Assembly: GCA_050949175.1 (NCBI GenBank)
Contig: JBMNFG010000009.1
Location: 1-64,000, forward strand
Length of the DNA: 64,000 nucleotides
Reading direction: 5' to 3'
DNA from: UBA4971 sp900019985
GTDB taxonomy: Bacteria > Bacillota > SHA-98 > UBA4971
The translations under genes and the position numbers were made by a program. Of the stretch, positions 45,535 to 54,432 are shown in pieces. The notes below the pieces were generated by a model, which searched no databases, had not been told where the DNA came from, and saw only the letters and a program-made list of their open reading frames with translations. The first letter of the stretch is position 1, and each line of letters begins with the position of its first letter.

Positions 45535-46743
45535 TCACTCGTAACGCAAGGCTTCTACAGGGTCCAGTTTTGCAGCTCTGCTGGCCGGGTATATACCGAA
45601 GAAGAGTCCGACAGCTACAGCGAAGCCAAATGGGATGAGTACGGAAGCCGGAGAGATAGCGCTGGGCCATCCTGTGACACGGGCTGCGATCTTTGAACCT
45701 ATGATTCCTACGATTATCCCCATTACGCCGCCGACTATGCTCAAGGCAATCGATTCAACAAGAAATTGCAGCAAGATATCAATGATTCGTGCGCCGACAG
45801 ACTTTCGCAGTCCGATTTCGCGTGTCCGTTCAGTTACAGATACGAGCATTATGTTCATGACGCCAATCCCGCCGACGACAAGTGAGACCCCGGCGATCCC
45901 GGCAAGGAGAACAGTGAACACCCGAGTAACGTCTTGAGCTGCTTCTATCACATCAGCCTGGTTGTTTATGACAAAGGCATCGGGACTGCCCAGACGGGCC
46001 GTTAAGACTGCTACCAGCTCATCATTGGCAGCGCTCATGGATCTCGCATCACGTGCCTGGACGTATATCGTCCGTACATATTTTGTCCCTAGGATACGCT
46101 TCTGAGCAGTTGTTATAGGCACATACACGGTGTCGTCTATGTTCGTCATTCCGCTTTGGCCTTTCCTTTCCATGACTCCTATAACCAAGAGTCGAGTCTC
46201 ACCGACTTTGATTTCCTTTCCTATTAGGCTCTGGTCAGGGGAAAGGTCATCTACTATGCCTTGGCCTACAACAGCTACTTTGTTTGCTGAGCGTACATCT
46301 TCGCTTGTAAAGAACGTACCCTCAGCCACGTTGAAAGCACGTGCTGACAGATAGTCAGGTGTTGTCGCAACGAGCTGTGTTTGCATACTGGCTGTTCCAT
46401 GTTTTACTTGCACACGGCTTGAGATTTCCGGGGCAACTGCGGAAACGGAAGGACACTCGTCGCGGATAGCGTCTACATCATCCAGGGTGAGGACATCCAT
46501 GCTTCCGAACGCGCCAAATGTTCGTACGCCGGGCTCTCTCATTCTTCCGGGTGTAACAATAAGAAGGTTGGAGCCCAGCCTCTGAATCTGAGATGACACT
46601 CGGCGACTGGCACCTTCTCCGATTGCTACCATAATGACGACTGCAGCAACTCCTATGATTATGCCCAGCATAGTCAGGGCGGACCGCATTCTGTTGCTTC
46701 TAATGCTTTTAAATGCAACTTTGATACACTCAAGTAGGTTCAT
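45535..46743 (-). CDS. MacB-type ABC exporter permease (no ATPase domain)
   Basis: A 402-residue membrane protein of the FtsX/MacB class. The first helix follows RSALTMLGIIIGVAAVVIMV. A periplasmic MacB-PCD domain follows, then three C-terminal helices (GVSLVVGGIGVMNIMLVSVTERTREIGLRKSVGA). Unlike E. coli MacB it has no fused nucleotide-binding domain, and no ATPase gene lies in this operon. Order on the minus strand is TolC-like, TolC-like, adaptor, permease. ATG follows GGAGAGGTG. The cargo could be a lipoprotein, peptide or drug. Confidence 0.93.
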   Translation of the reverse strand: MNLLECIKVAFKSIRSNRMRSALTMLGIIIGVAAVVIMVAIGEGASRRVSSQIQRLGSNLLIVTPGRMREPGVRTFGAFGSMDVLTLDDVDAIRDECPSVSAVAPEISSRVQVKHGTASMQTQLVATTPDYLSARAFNVAEGTFFTSEDVRSANKVAVVGQGIVDDLSPDQSLIGKEIKVGETRLLVIGVMERKGQSGMTNIDDTVYVPITTAQKRILGTKYVRTIYVQARDARSMSAANDELVAVLTARLGSPDAFVINNQADVIEAAQDVTRVFTVLLAGIAGVSLVVGGIGVMNIMLVSVTERTREIGLRKSVGARIIDILLQFLVESIALSIVGGVMGIIVGIIGSKIAARVTGWPSAISPASVLIPFGFAVAVGLFFGIYPASRAAKLDPVEALRYE

Positions 46744-46826
46744 CCTGCTTGCACCTCTCCGGAGGCCTCTTTTCGGAGGCCTACAACCGGGCTGCCTCTC
46801 GAAGTACTGTTCTTCATGGTTAACTC

Positions 46827-48389
46827 TTACCTAATGACTACGGCTCTGCCAGGCTGGATCATTTGCGGCGCGGCTCCCCCGGGAACGAATTGCATTACCG
46901 AGTTTTGCCCTCTTTCTCGGGCGCGATCAGAGACAGTCCTTGCAGCACCTGTCATAGGACTTGGGATTGCCACCACCTCGCCGGGTTCGAGGCCGGAAAT
47001 GACTTCGGTGAACGTCCCGTCAGATATTCCGACTTCAATTGGTTTGAAAGAAGGCTCGTTGTTTTCATCAAGGACACGGGCCATTACAAGCCCCCTGAAG
47101 CTTTCAAGGGCTGCATTGGGAATGACGAGGATATTGGACCGCTCTTCAACGATGATGTCTACATCAGCGGTCATACCGGATTTTAATGCTCCTGTCTCAT
47201 CTGTGACTTGCACTGTGACTTCGAAGTATACTACTCCGCCGATTACTTTGCCCTGTTCAGCAACGGTATCCACAACACCTCTGAATACCCTTCCCGGGAT
47301 AGATTCTACGATAACATCTGCCGCCTGGCCTACTTTGACGCTATGGACATCTGTTTCATCCACGTTTGCCAGGACTGTTAAGTGTTTCAGATCTGTAACG
47401 ACTGCAAGGACATTAGACGGTCCTGCAGCTTGCCCAATTTGTGCTGAGACTTCGGTTATTGTCCCGTCTATGGGCGAGAAGACATTTGTAAAGCTTACGT
47501 TGCGCTCTGCTGCGCTGACAGCGTTTCTTGCCTGGGCCACCTGTGCCCGGGCTGTAAGGAGCTGCTGCTCAACATTGAGGGATCGTTCGTTTTCCTCAGC
47601 TATCTTCAAATTTATTTCAGCCTGGGCTACTGCTGCTCGAGCTGCGGCCAGCTCCACCGGGTCAGGGTCTGCCAGCAAAAGATCGCGCTTCTGCTCCTGA
47701 GCTTTGAGGGATTCAACAGCGGTCAGGTACTTGCTTTCCGCATTTTCCAGCTGCTGACGGGTTACTGCTCCTTGCTCATACAGGACTTTGTACCGGTTGT
47801 ATTCGTTTTCTGCACTCTCGAGGCTGAGTTGCGCTTGCCGGACTTGTGTCTCGGCCTGATCTATGTCCTGAGGCTTTGCGCCTTCTGTAAGTTGTGCCAG
47901 CTTGGCTTCTGCATTCAGAAGGTTAACCTTTGCCTGCTCCACTTGGAGCCTGGCTTGAGTCGGTGCGATGCGCGCCTGGGTTTCTGCCTCCTGGAGTTTT
48001 GCTTCAGCAATGGCCAGGTTGTATCTGGCCTCTTCGAGACGTTCCAGTGTGTCTTGTTTGTCTAGGGCAACCAGGAGCTGTCCTTCTTTTACAACGTCTC
48101 CCACTTTCACAAAGACTTCAGTTACCGTCGAGTTAATCTTGGGCGTAACCTGGTATGTAATCCCTGGCTTCACTGCGCCTGAAGACGCAATCTTCTTCGT
48201 GATCGAGCCATGCATCACGGGAACCTGCTGGTACAGAACTCGTGACTCTGCGGCTTTTCGATTCTCTACGATCTGCTGATACCGCATGTATCCTGCTACC
48301 GCTACCGCGCACAGCAGAAATGCAACAAGAATTGTGCGCCACGGGCGTCTCCGGTTCTTGGGACTTGCTGCTGTGCTTTCGCCTTTCAT
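46827..48389 (-). CDS. Periplasmic adaptor (MacA/HlyD family)
   Basis: A ~520-residue membrane-fusion protein. It has one N-terminal helix (RTILVAFLLCAVAVAGYM), a barrel-sandwich/lipoyl half (ITKKIASSGAVKPGITYQVTPKI), a long coiled-coil hairpin of about 180 residues rich in Ala, Glu and Gln, the returning lipoyl half (VFSPIDGTITEVSAQIGQ), and beta-barrel and membrane-proximal domains. ATG at 48389 overlaps the TGA of the upstream TolC gene (ATGA) and has GAGGGG eight bases before it, so it is preferred over GTG 48398. It would bridge the permease to the TolC channel. Confidence 0.93.
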   Translation of the reverse strand: MKGESTAASPKNRRRPWRTILVAFLLCAVAVAGYMRYQQIVENRKAAESRVLYQQVPVMHGSITKKIASSGAVKPGITYQVTPKINSTVTEVFVKVGDVVKEGQLLVALDKQDTLERLEEARYNLAIAEAKLQEAETQARIAPTQARLQVEQAKVNLLNAEAKLAQLTEGAKPQDIDQAETQVRQAQLSLESAENEYNRYKVLYEQGAVTRQQLENAESKYLTAVESLKAQEQKRDLLLADPDPVELAAARAAVAQAEINLKIAEENERSLNVEQQLLTARAQVAQARNAVSAAERNVSFTNVFSPIDGTITEVSAQIGQAAGPSNVLAVVTDLKHLTVLANVDETDVHSVKVGQAADVIVESIPGRVFRGVVDTVAEQGKVIGGVVYFEVTVQVTDETGALKSGMTADVDIIVEERSNILVIPNAALESFRGLVMARVLDENNEPSFKPIEVGISDGTFTEVISGLEPGEVVAIPSPMTGAARTVSDRARERGQNSVMQFVPGGAAPQMIQPGRAVVIR

Positions 48390-49900
48390 TTCGTCCACCC
48401 CTCAGTGCCAAGCAGGCCAATGGCTTTTTCAAGGCGTGCTTGGGCAAGGTAGTAATCAAATAAGGCATCGACGACTCCTGACTCTGCCTGAGACAGGGAT
48501 TGGGCGGCGTCGATGACTTCTGTTACCACTGCTACGCCCATTTCGAAGCGGGCTTCCGTCACTTCTAAGAAGTCTTTGGCTTCAAGGACTGTCTTGCGAG
48601 CAAGTTCAAGGTTTATGCGCGCGTGTTTCACTGTGGTTGACGCTTGGTAAACTTCTTCGATTATTGCCTGCCTCTGGCGGTCTCTTGCAATCTCTTGAGC
48701 CTTGAGACTGAGTTCTGCCTGTTTCAGCTTTTCCTCAGCAACTCCTCCGTCCCAGAGAGAAAACGCTACATTAAATCCCACAGACGAACTGGATTTCGGC
48801 AAAGATCCTGCGTCAGGATTCTGTAGAGACGTAGCTCCTTGCGAGAAGTCTCTGTCAGGACTTTGTCCTGAAGATCCTCTGCTGCTTAGCGACATATTCC
48901 AGCCGGCGTCGCCTGTGGAAAGGTTGAGTGAAGCAGACGCTGAAAACGAACTTACATCTTGATGAGAGTAATTCGCGTAGAGGTTTACAGAAGGCTTCAG
49001 GGATCTTTTGACCGTTTCAATTGAAGCTTCTGCCTTGAGACAAGATAGATCCGCTTGTATCATTTCTATGCGGCTCTCTAAGGCTATTGCTACGAGTTTG
49101 TCAAGTTCATATTCGTCATACTTATCTACTTTTATCTGAAGTGCTTCTAATACCTCGGAGGGGTCTGTAAGCCGGAATTCTGTTTCAGGCGGAAAGCCTA
49201 ACATCAGGGCAAACGAACGCTTTGCGCTTGCCAGGGAATCCTCGGCCTTCATGAGATTGAACTTCGCTTGATCCAGTTGATTTTGGGTTCTCATGAGATC
49301 AAGCTGAGTAGCCAAACCTAAATCTAGCTTCGTTTCTACCTCTTCCAGGAGGCGCTCGGTTTTTTCGATATTAACACCGGTTAAGTCCCTCAACTGTTGC
49401 GCTTTGATCACATTAAGATACGCCGATATTGTATCCAGCACGACTTTCTGCTCTGTTTTGGCAAAGTCGAGTTCCGCTTCCTGCAGGCTGATCTCGCTGA
49501 GTTCCTGAGGCGAAAGCCCCACGCTGAAAGGTTTCGCCATGACACCCTGCAAGGACTGACTTGCAGTGACGGTCATAGATGAGCCTGCTGATGATGTTGA
49601 AACCTCTTTAGATAGAGGAATCAGCGTCCCTTGTCCAGACGCTTGGATAGATATCTTAGGCCCTGTATTCCCCTGGCTTTCTCTTAACCTGGACATTGCA
49701 AGCTCCAGCCCTTGTTTGGCTGCGGTTATCTCAGGGCTTTGCCGGAGAGCGATGCTTATGGCGTCCGGCAGAGTAAGGATCATGGTTTCCGTATCGCTTG
49801 ACGCCTCAAGGGCATGTTGCCATGAAAAGATCAGGACGAGCAGGGCGAGAACGGCCACGGTTCCCGTTTGTTTCTTCCTTGCAACAATCAGTTTCTTCAT
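48386..49900 (-). CDS. TolC-family outer-membrane efflux protein (copy 1)
   Basis: A 504-residue protein with a signal peptide (VAVLALLVLIFSWQHALEA). Two OEP repeats follow, each with long helices (LPDAISIALRQSPEITAAKQGLELA; LDKLVAIALESRIEMIQADL), typical of the TolC alpha-barrel. A glycine/serine-rich insert near residues 300-365 is unusual. ATG overlaps the preceding TolC stop by four bases and its own end overlaps the adaptor start, so all are translated together. It is strong evidence for an outer membrane. Confidence 0.92.
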   Translation of the reverse strand: MKKLIVARKKQTGTVAVLALLVLIFSWQHALEASSDTETMILTLPDAISIALRQSPEITAAKQGLELAMSRLRESQGNTGPKISIQASGQGTLIPLSKEVSTSSAGSSMTVTASQSLQGVMAKPFSVGLSPQELSEISLQEAELDFAKTEQKVVLDTISAYLNVIKAQQLRDLTGVNIEKTERLLEEVETKLDLGLATQLDLMRTQNQLDQAKFNLMKAEDSLASAKRSFALMLGFPPETEFRLTDPSEVLEALQIKVDKYDEYELDKLVAIALESRIEMIQADLSCLKAEASIETVKRSLKPSVNLYANYSHQDVSSFSASASLNLSTGDAGWNMSLSSRGSSGQSPDRDFSQGATSLQNPDAGSLPKSSSSVGFNVAFSLWDGGVAEEKLKQAELSLKAQEIARDRQRQAIIEEVYQASTTVKHARINLELARKTVLEAKDFLEVTEARFEMGVAVVTEVIDAAQSLSQAESGVVDALFDYYLAQARLEKAIGLLGTEGWTK

Positions 49901-51036
49901 GATTCAGGGACACCTCCGGTGGTGCCGGCTGTATCACCTATAGTGCGGTTAAATTGGGATCTTGCCATATTATAGTCGTATATAGCCTGCAGAGCATCTA
50001 TTTGACTTTGGGTATACTGGTTTTGTGCGGCCAGGACTTCTACGTTTGTAGCCATGTCAGCTTCAAAGAGGAGCTGGGTTATACGGAGGTTCTCGCGGGC
50101 TTCGTTGACTCTGGCCTCGGAAAGTTCTATTTTCGCTTCTGCCTGCACTAGCGACACATAGGCCTGGCGAACCGAAAGAGCTATTTTGTTTTCCTGCTCT
50201 TTCAACCTGATCCTGGCATCGTCAGCTGAGATCTTGGCTCGTTCGTATGTAAGACGCGGCGTAAAAGCATTATCCGCGAGTTTCACATTCATATCAGCGA
50301 TTTCCACTGCCGATTTTGCCTGGGCAATCTCAATCCGGTTGGCAAGTGCAAATTCTATAGCGGCGTCAAGATCTAAGCCTTCCGTTCTCTCATAGGAAAA
50401 CTCATCTTCCAGAGAGAGGACGGTGGTAGGTGCAAATCCGATAGCCTGGTTAAGCGATACCATTGCAAGCTCTCGGTTGAGAATCGCGCTTGCCAGGCTG
50501 TTTCGAGATGAAGCCACTTGATTCTCCGCTCTGATAATGTCAAGCTGTGTAGCCATGCCTACGCTTTCTTTAGCATTGGTGATCTGAAGCTGTCTTTCGG
50601 CAAGATCAAGAGCCTGCTCTGCGATGGATACCATGTGCTCTGCCCGAAGAAGTGAGTAATATAGCTGGTCTGTTGAAAGGATTACGTCCTGCTTGACGAT
50701 TTCCAAGCTTTTTTCGGCAGATTTCAAGTTCATCTCGGCTTGGTAGAGCGATGTAGGCGACGGCCTTGTCAGGTTTGTGGCTTCTGCTTGCTCCAAGGCC
50801 AGCTTGGCATCGAGTACCGCGTTTTCAGCCAAGAGCACGCTTGCACTGTGTTTTAGCGCCAGCCTGCGGCATTCTTCAAGACTGACATTTACTACCTGGG
50901 GTTCTGATTCGATATCGCTTGCTGAGGCAAATGTGGAAAATACTGCCGCACTGAAAACGGCTGTCATGGCGAAAAGCACGATTATTGCCGGTATCCTGTG
51001 TAACCACAGAACGGCCCTGCGTTTCTGTGATAACAT
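49897..51036 (-). CDS. TolC-family outer-membrane efflux protein (copy 2, shorter)
   Basis: A 379-residue TolC-like protein with a signal peptide (IPAIIVLFAMTAVFSAAVF...ASA) and the OEP pattern (VSLEECRRLALKHSASVLLAENAVL; LDLDAAIEFALANRIEIAQAKSAV). It is shorter than the next gene's product. Two different TolC-like proteins in one operon could form a mixed trimer or serve alternative assemblies. It is the first gene of the operon; ATG follows GAAGGAGGGATCTC. Confidence 0.92.
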   Translation of the reverse strand: MLSQKRRAVLWLHRIPAIIVLFAMTAVFSAAVFSTFASASDIESEPQVVNVSLEECRRLALKHSASVLLAENAVLDAKLALEQAEATNLTRPSPTSLYQAEMNLKSAEKSLEIVKQDVILSTDQLYYSLLRAEHMVSIAEQALDLAERQLQITNAKESVGMATQLDIIRAENQVASSRNSLASAILNRELAMVSLNQAIGFAPTTVLSLEDEFSYERTEGLDLDAAIEFALANRIEIAQAKSAVEIADMNVKLADNAFTPRLTYERAKISADDARIRLKEQENKIALSVRQAYVSLVQAEAKIELSEARVNEARENLRITQLLFEADMATNVEVLAAQNQYTQSQIDALQAIYDYNMARSQFNRTIGDTAGTTGGVPES

Positions 51037-51480
51037 CTCGAGAGATCCCTCCTTCTTTCAACACGCACCTTAGAGGCACCGAACGTTCGCGATTACTGCG
51101 GATTCCATCATACATGATGCTGTTGATTGAACTGCTCCGGTCTGTTTTTTGGTGTTGGCTACATTCTCATATATTAACGGGAGAACTGTCAAGGCGTTGC
51201 CGGGACTTATGTAGTCGGCTTCTGATAATGTCATTCATTGGTTTTTCATATTGATGCTTATTCCGGCAAGGATTACAATAGTTATGAACATATGATTAAT
51301 ACTGTGTTGCCATGGCCATTACGACCATACAGGTAGTTTGCGTTCTTTGTTGAATCGGGTAAGATTCATATCGGGAAGTGTCGGTGTCACTTTCCAAGTT
51401 TGAGATATAAACAAGAGCTTGTGTTTTCTCCGCAATGTATTTATGATGCAGGAAGATGCGAAAGAAGGATGAGTTGCAAT
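51037..51480. promoter_or_regulatory. Divergent intergenic region; promoter of the IscU-like gene at 51251-51279
   Basis: TTGATG (51251-51256) and TACAAT (51274-51279) are 17 bp apart and face the IscU-like gene about 200 bp downstream. No gene or repeat is evident in the rest. Confidence 0.55.
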
Positions 51481-51879
51481 ATGTTTTATAATGAGAAGGT
51501 CCTGGAGCATTTCTTGAACCCTAAGAACGTCGGTGAGATTGAAGACGCAGACGGAGTCGGGATAATAGGCGATCCCGGGTGCGGTGACTGTATAAAGGTT
51601 TTCATCAAGGTCAAGGATAGACGGATTGATGACATCAAGTTTAAGGTTTACGGATGTCCTGCTGCAATCGGAACCAGCAGCATAACGACGGAGCTTGCCA
51701 AAGGTAAGACTCTGGACGAAGCTTTTCAGATCAGTAATGAAGATGTTGTTGAAGCACTAGGCGGTCTCCCGGACCCCAAAATCCATTGCTCCGTTTTGTG
51801 CCCCGCTGCGCTCAGGCTGGCTATTCTCGATTATGTTGCAAAGCTGAAAGAGAAGAAGATTAAGGAGAAGCAAGCCTAA
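51481..51879 (+). CDS. IscU/NifU-like Fe-S cluster scaffold protein
   Basis: A 132-residue NifU_N domain protein (PF01592). Cluster ligands are all present: Cys-34 and Asp-36 in GDPGCGDC, Cys-59 in KVYGCPAAI, and His-102/Cys-103 in KIHCSVLCPAA. ATG 51481 gives the standard start MFYNEKVLEHFLNPKNVG; ATG 51469 with AAGAAGG right before it is less well placed. It assembles Fe-S clusters for transfer to targets. No cysteine desulfurase is adjacent, so sulfur comes from a distant enzyme. The 53-bp dyad array begins 150 bp downstream on the same strand. Confidence 0.93.
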   Translation: MFYNEKVLEHFLNPKNVGEIEDADGVGIIGDPGCGDCIKVFIKVKDRRIDDIKFKVYGCPAAIGTSSITTELAKGKTLDEAFQISNEDVVEALGGLPDPKIHCSVLCPAALRLAILDYVAKLKEKKIKEKQA

Positions 51880-52030
51880 GCATTGATTCGGCTGAGTCAG
51901 ATCCTGCCGCTTAGGATGCCGTCGCTGAGTGCAGGATAAGCTGCAGAAAAGCCTACGCATCCTTAAAGGCGCCCTGCAAAGCACGATGTTTTCTACAACT
52001 AATGGTCTGTTCAGGGTATATCAGACGATA

Positions 52031-53230
52031 GTTCTCTCTTCGCAAAAGCCAGCTGATAGGTTCAGATAGCCTTTGTTTGCTTGAATGGCTCTTTCCAAGG
52101 GCCATTCTTTTCTGTTTTAGACCCTATTTGCTCCTGATTGGCTTCCGCCGAGAGCCATTCCGAAGCTTCCGTGAACTTCTGTAGGTTTAAGTGGCTTATG
52201 TAGGGAGCCACTAAGAGCCGTCTAAAGGTTTCTCAGCAAGCGAATGGCTCGTCAGAAGAGCCATTTGGGCTAGTTTTGAGCCTATTTGAGGCTTCACTGG
52301 CGATCGAATGGTTTGCACCATGAGCCATTTCGGCCCGTTTTCGGCACTTATGATTGCTGAATGGCTTCCACCGTAAGCCAATCGTAGGGGTATTACTCTG
52401 ATACTACTCGTGTTCGTGTAGCGGTATGGCTCATGTGAGGAGCCAATCTAGGCGGTTTGAAGGGCTTTCGGCGGTGGAATGGCTTACGACGTGAGCCATT
52501 TATGCTAGTTCCGGTGCTGTTTGGTGGAAGAATGGCTCACTCAGAGAGCCGGTTCCGGCGATCCGTGGACGTTCATGGGACGTTTATGCATCCAAATGGC
52601 TCATACAGTAAGCCAAGTAAGGTGATTTGGGCTCATTTTGACAGTGCCATGGCTCTTCTCATGAGCCATTTGTGCTCCTTTTCGCGTTTCATGGCTGAAG
52701 GATGGCTCATGTGGAGAGGCAATGAGGTTCGTTTAGAGAGCCTTTGGCGGGAGGTTGGCTCATCTTGTGAGCCGAACAACGAGTTTCGAGAGCTTTTGTG
52801 ACTCGGAATGGCTTATGTGATAAGCCATTCCGAGCCTTTTGGCGGTTTTTCAGGTACGATTCGGCTCATTATGAGAGCCATTTACGCCTCCTGACGCATC
52901 ATTGCACTGAAGGATGGCTCACGTGGTGAACCAAGCAAAGCGGCCGGGAAGCTTTTCAGGGACTTATTGGCTCTTCCCGTGAGCCAATAACACTTGCTTT
53001 AGGCTTTCTTGGGTACCTAATGGCTCTCCCTGTGAGCACGTCAAGAGGTTTTAGGCGGTTGTAGACGCTTTTAGGCGGTTGTAGATACTTTACCGTACGG
53101 AAACAGCTCGTGCGGTGAGCCGTTCTGACCTGTTTGAGGCTATCTTGCATGTGGAGTGGCCCCCAACATGAGCCAGTGAAGGAATCTTAGAGGCTTCCGT
53201 CTGTTAGAGCAGCTTACGTGGAAGTATGAA
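52031..53230. repeat. Array of 22 dyad elements at a 53-bp period
   Basis: Elements of 23 bp (consensus arms AATGGCTCA and TGAGCCATT around five variable bases) start at 52031, 52084, 52137, 52190, 52243, 52307, 52360, 52425, 52478, 52531, 52595, 52648, 52701, 52754, 52807, 52860, 52913, 52966, 53019, 53102, 53155 and 53208. The first and last are decayed. Seventeen of 21 intervals are exactly 53 bp; the others are 64, 65, 64 and 83. Several arm changes are matched on the other side (GTGGCT/AGCCAC at 52190; ATTGG/CCAAT at 52966; GGCTTA/TAAGCC at 52807). The 30-bp linkers are much more diverged but share a weak GTTTNGAGGCTTTT-like core, so whole units were once duplicated. A 20-bp tandem duplication lies at about 53048-53088. 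Confidence 0.93.
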
Positions 53231-53262
53231 AAATCCGGCCCGTCGCTTGCGGGCCGGATTTT
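53229..53262. terminator. Strong terminator at the end of the array
   Basis: AAAAATCCGGCCCG pairs with CGGGCCGGATTTT over 13 bp around TCGCTTG, with A and T tracts on the flanks, so it works in both directions. A further GGCGCCCC-AGCA-GGGGCGCC hairpin follows at 53269-53288. It separates the array from the convergent LysM gene. Confidence 0.85.
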
Positions 53263-53355
53263 CCCTAAGGCGCCCCAGCAGGGGCGCCCCCCCTGACTGG
53301 AATGAGTTTATCTCGAAGTCTTCAGCCTCAGACATGAGTTCATTCTGAGACGGAT

Positions 53356-54381
53356 TTATCTCGGAATGACCAGCCTCTGGCCTGCCCAGATGACATTAGC
53401 GTCTGTAATGCCATTCGCACTCATCAGGGCCTGAAGCGACACACCGTAGCGGTTTGCAATAGCCCAAAGTGTATCTCCGGGTTCTACGATGTGAGTCCTG
53501 GTGCCGGTGCCGCTTCCTGTTCCTGCAGGAATGCCGCTACCGCCTGTCCCCGGATTGGGTACCCATGGGTTACCGTTCTGGATGATTATCACTTGGCCTG
53601 CCCACAGGGCATTCGCGTTTATCCCCGGGTTTAGTTCAATAAGCTTATAGACGGTTACACCGTACCTTGATGATATTGCCCAGAGTGTGTCTCCCGGACG
53701 CACATAGTAGACAACACGTCCACCCGTCCCCTGACCCGGATGATTGGTAACAGGCGGGCCCGGAACCTTATATTCTGGGGTCACGTCATAAGCTGCTATT
53801 GTAGGACCGTTCTTTCCCCAGTATGTGAAGGAGGTCTTAGCCTGCTTTGCAATGGATGCTGCCTCCCAGGCGTCGGTGATCTCACGTACGCTGTTGATTG
53901 TCCAGATCATCCGCGCTCCGGAACCGAAGGGCTGGATTAGCTGGACAACGTAAGCCCGTCTTCCGTGCTGTACCAGGACCTTTGCTTCAGCGGTTCCTGA
54001 GTACTGGCCTTTTTCTACCTTGCTGAACAGTGTAAAGGTATCTGTAGACGGATTCAGGCCAAGATTCTGCCCTTCGATTCGGGCAACCTGAACTGGGTCA
54101 AGCCTCCACTGGTGCTGACCTCGGTTTACCTGCATCTGCACTCTCCACAGAGCCTGCCAGTCGATTGTTACAGGTCCTGTAGTGACTGTTGACTCAGGTT
54201 GGGTGTTTCCGGTGTAGTACACCTGCCCATTTTGTCCTGCCCTGAATGATGGGTGGACAGGCAATCCGCCTCCGGACTTCTGTACAGTTGATTCTTGTGC
54301 CAGGGTTGTCATTGTCATCGATGCAACCATGGCGATTACAAGTATTATTGAAGTTACAAAGTACTTCTTAAGATTAAACAA
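53356..54381 (-). CDS. Exported LysM-domain protein
   Basis: A 341-residue secreted protein. A signal peptide (FVTSIILVIAMVASMTMTTLAQ) is followed by a roughly 160-residue N-terminal domain without a family I recognise (TIDWQALWRVQMQV... VVQLIQPFGSGARMIW). A Pro/Gly linker leads to two LysM motifs (VYYVRPGDTLWAISSRYGVT and HIVEPGDTLWAIANRYGVS) that bind peptidoglycan glycan chains. The two LysM units are joined by a Gly/Thr-rich spacer. The start is TTG with AGGGGAGAT upstream. A pair of GGGTG/CACCC dyads lies in its promoter region. Confidence 0.9.
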   Translation of the reverse strand: MFNLKKYFVTSIILVIAMVASMTMTTLAQESTVQKSGGGLPVHPSFRAGQNGQVYYTGNTQPESTVTTGPVTIDWQALWRVQMQVNRGQHQWRLDPVQVARIEGQNLGLNPSTDTFTLFSKVEKGQYSGTAEAKVLVQHGRRAYVVQLIQPFGSGARMIWTINSVREITDAWEAASIAKQAKTSFTYWGKNGPTIAAYDVTPEYKVPGPPVTNHPGQGTGGRVVYYVRPGDTLWAISSRYGVTVYKLIELNPGINANALWAGQVIIIQNGNPWVPNPGTGGSGIPAGTGSGTGTRTHIVEPGDTLWAIANRYGVSLQALMSANGITDANVIWAGQRLVIPR

Positions 54382-54432
54382 AGAACATCTCCCCTTCTGC
54401 GGCAGAAGCCGCCCAGGTAAAGTATGATATTA

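Noticed and set aside
46816..47700. Plus-strand open frame of 294 codons opposite the adaptor gene
   Set aside because: The minus-strand adaptor is a clear MacA/HlyD protein; the opposite frame is a low-complexity shadow rich in Ser and Thr.
52457..52801. Open frame of 114 codons within the dyad array
   Set aside because: It is the repeat read in one frame, with no family resemblance or convincing ribosome site.
52031..53230. CRISPR array (23-bp repeats with 30-bp spacers)
   Set aside because: The spacing is CRISPR-like, but the repeats differ from copy to copy, the linkers share a weak common sequence, intervals jump by a helical turn, and no cas gene is in the window.
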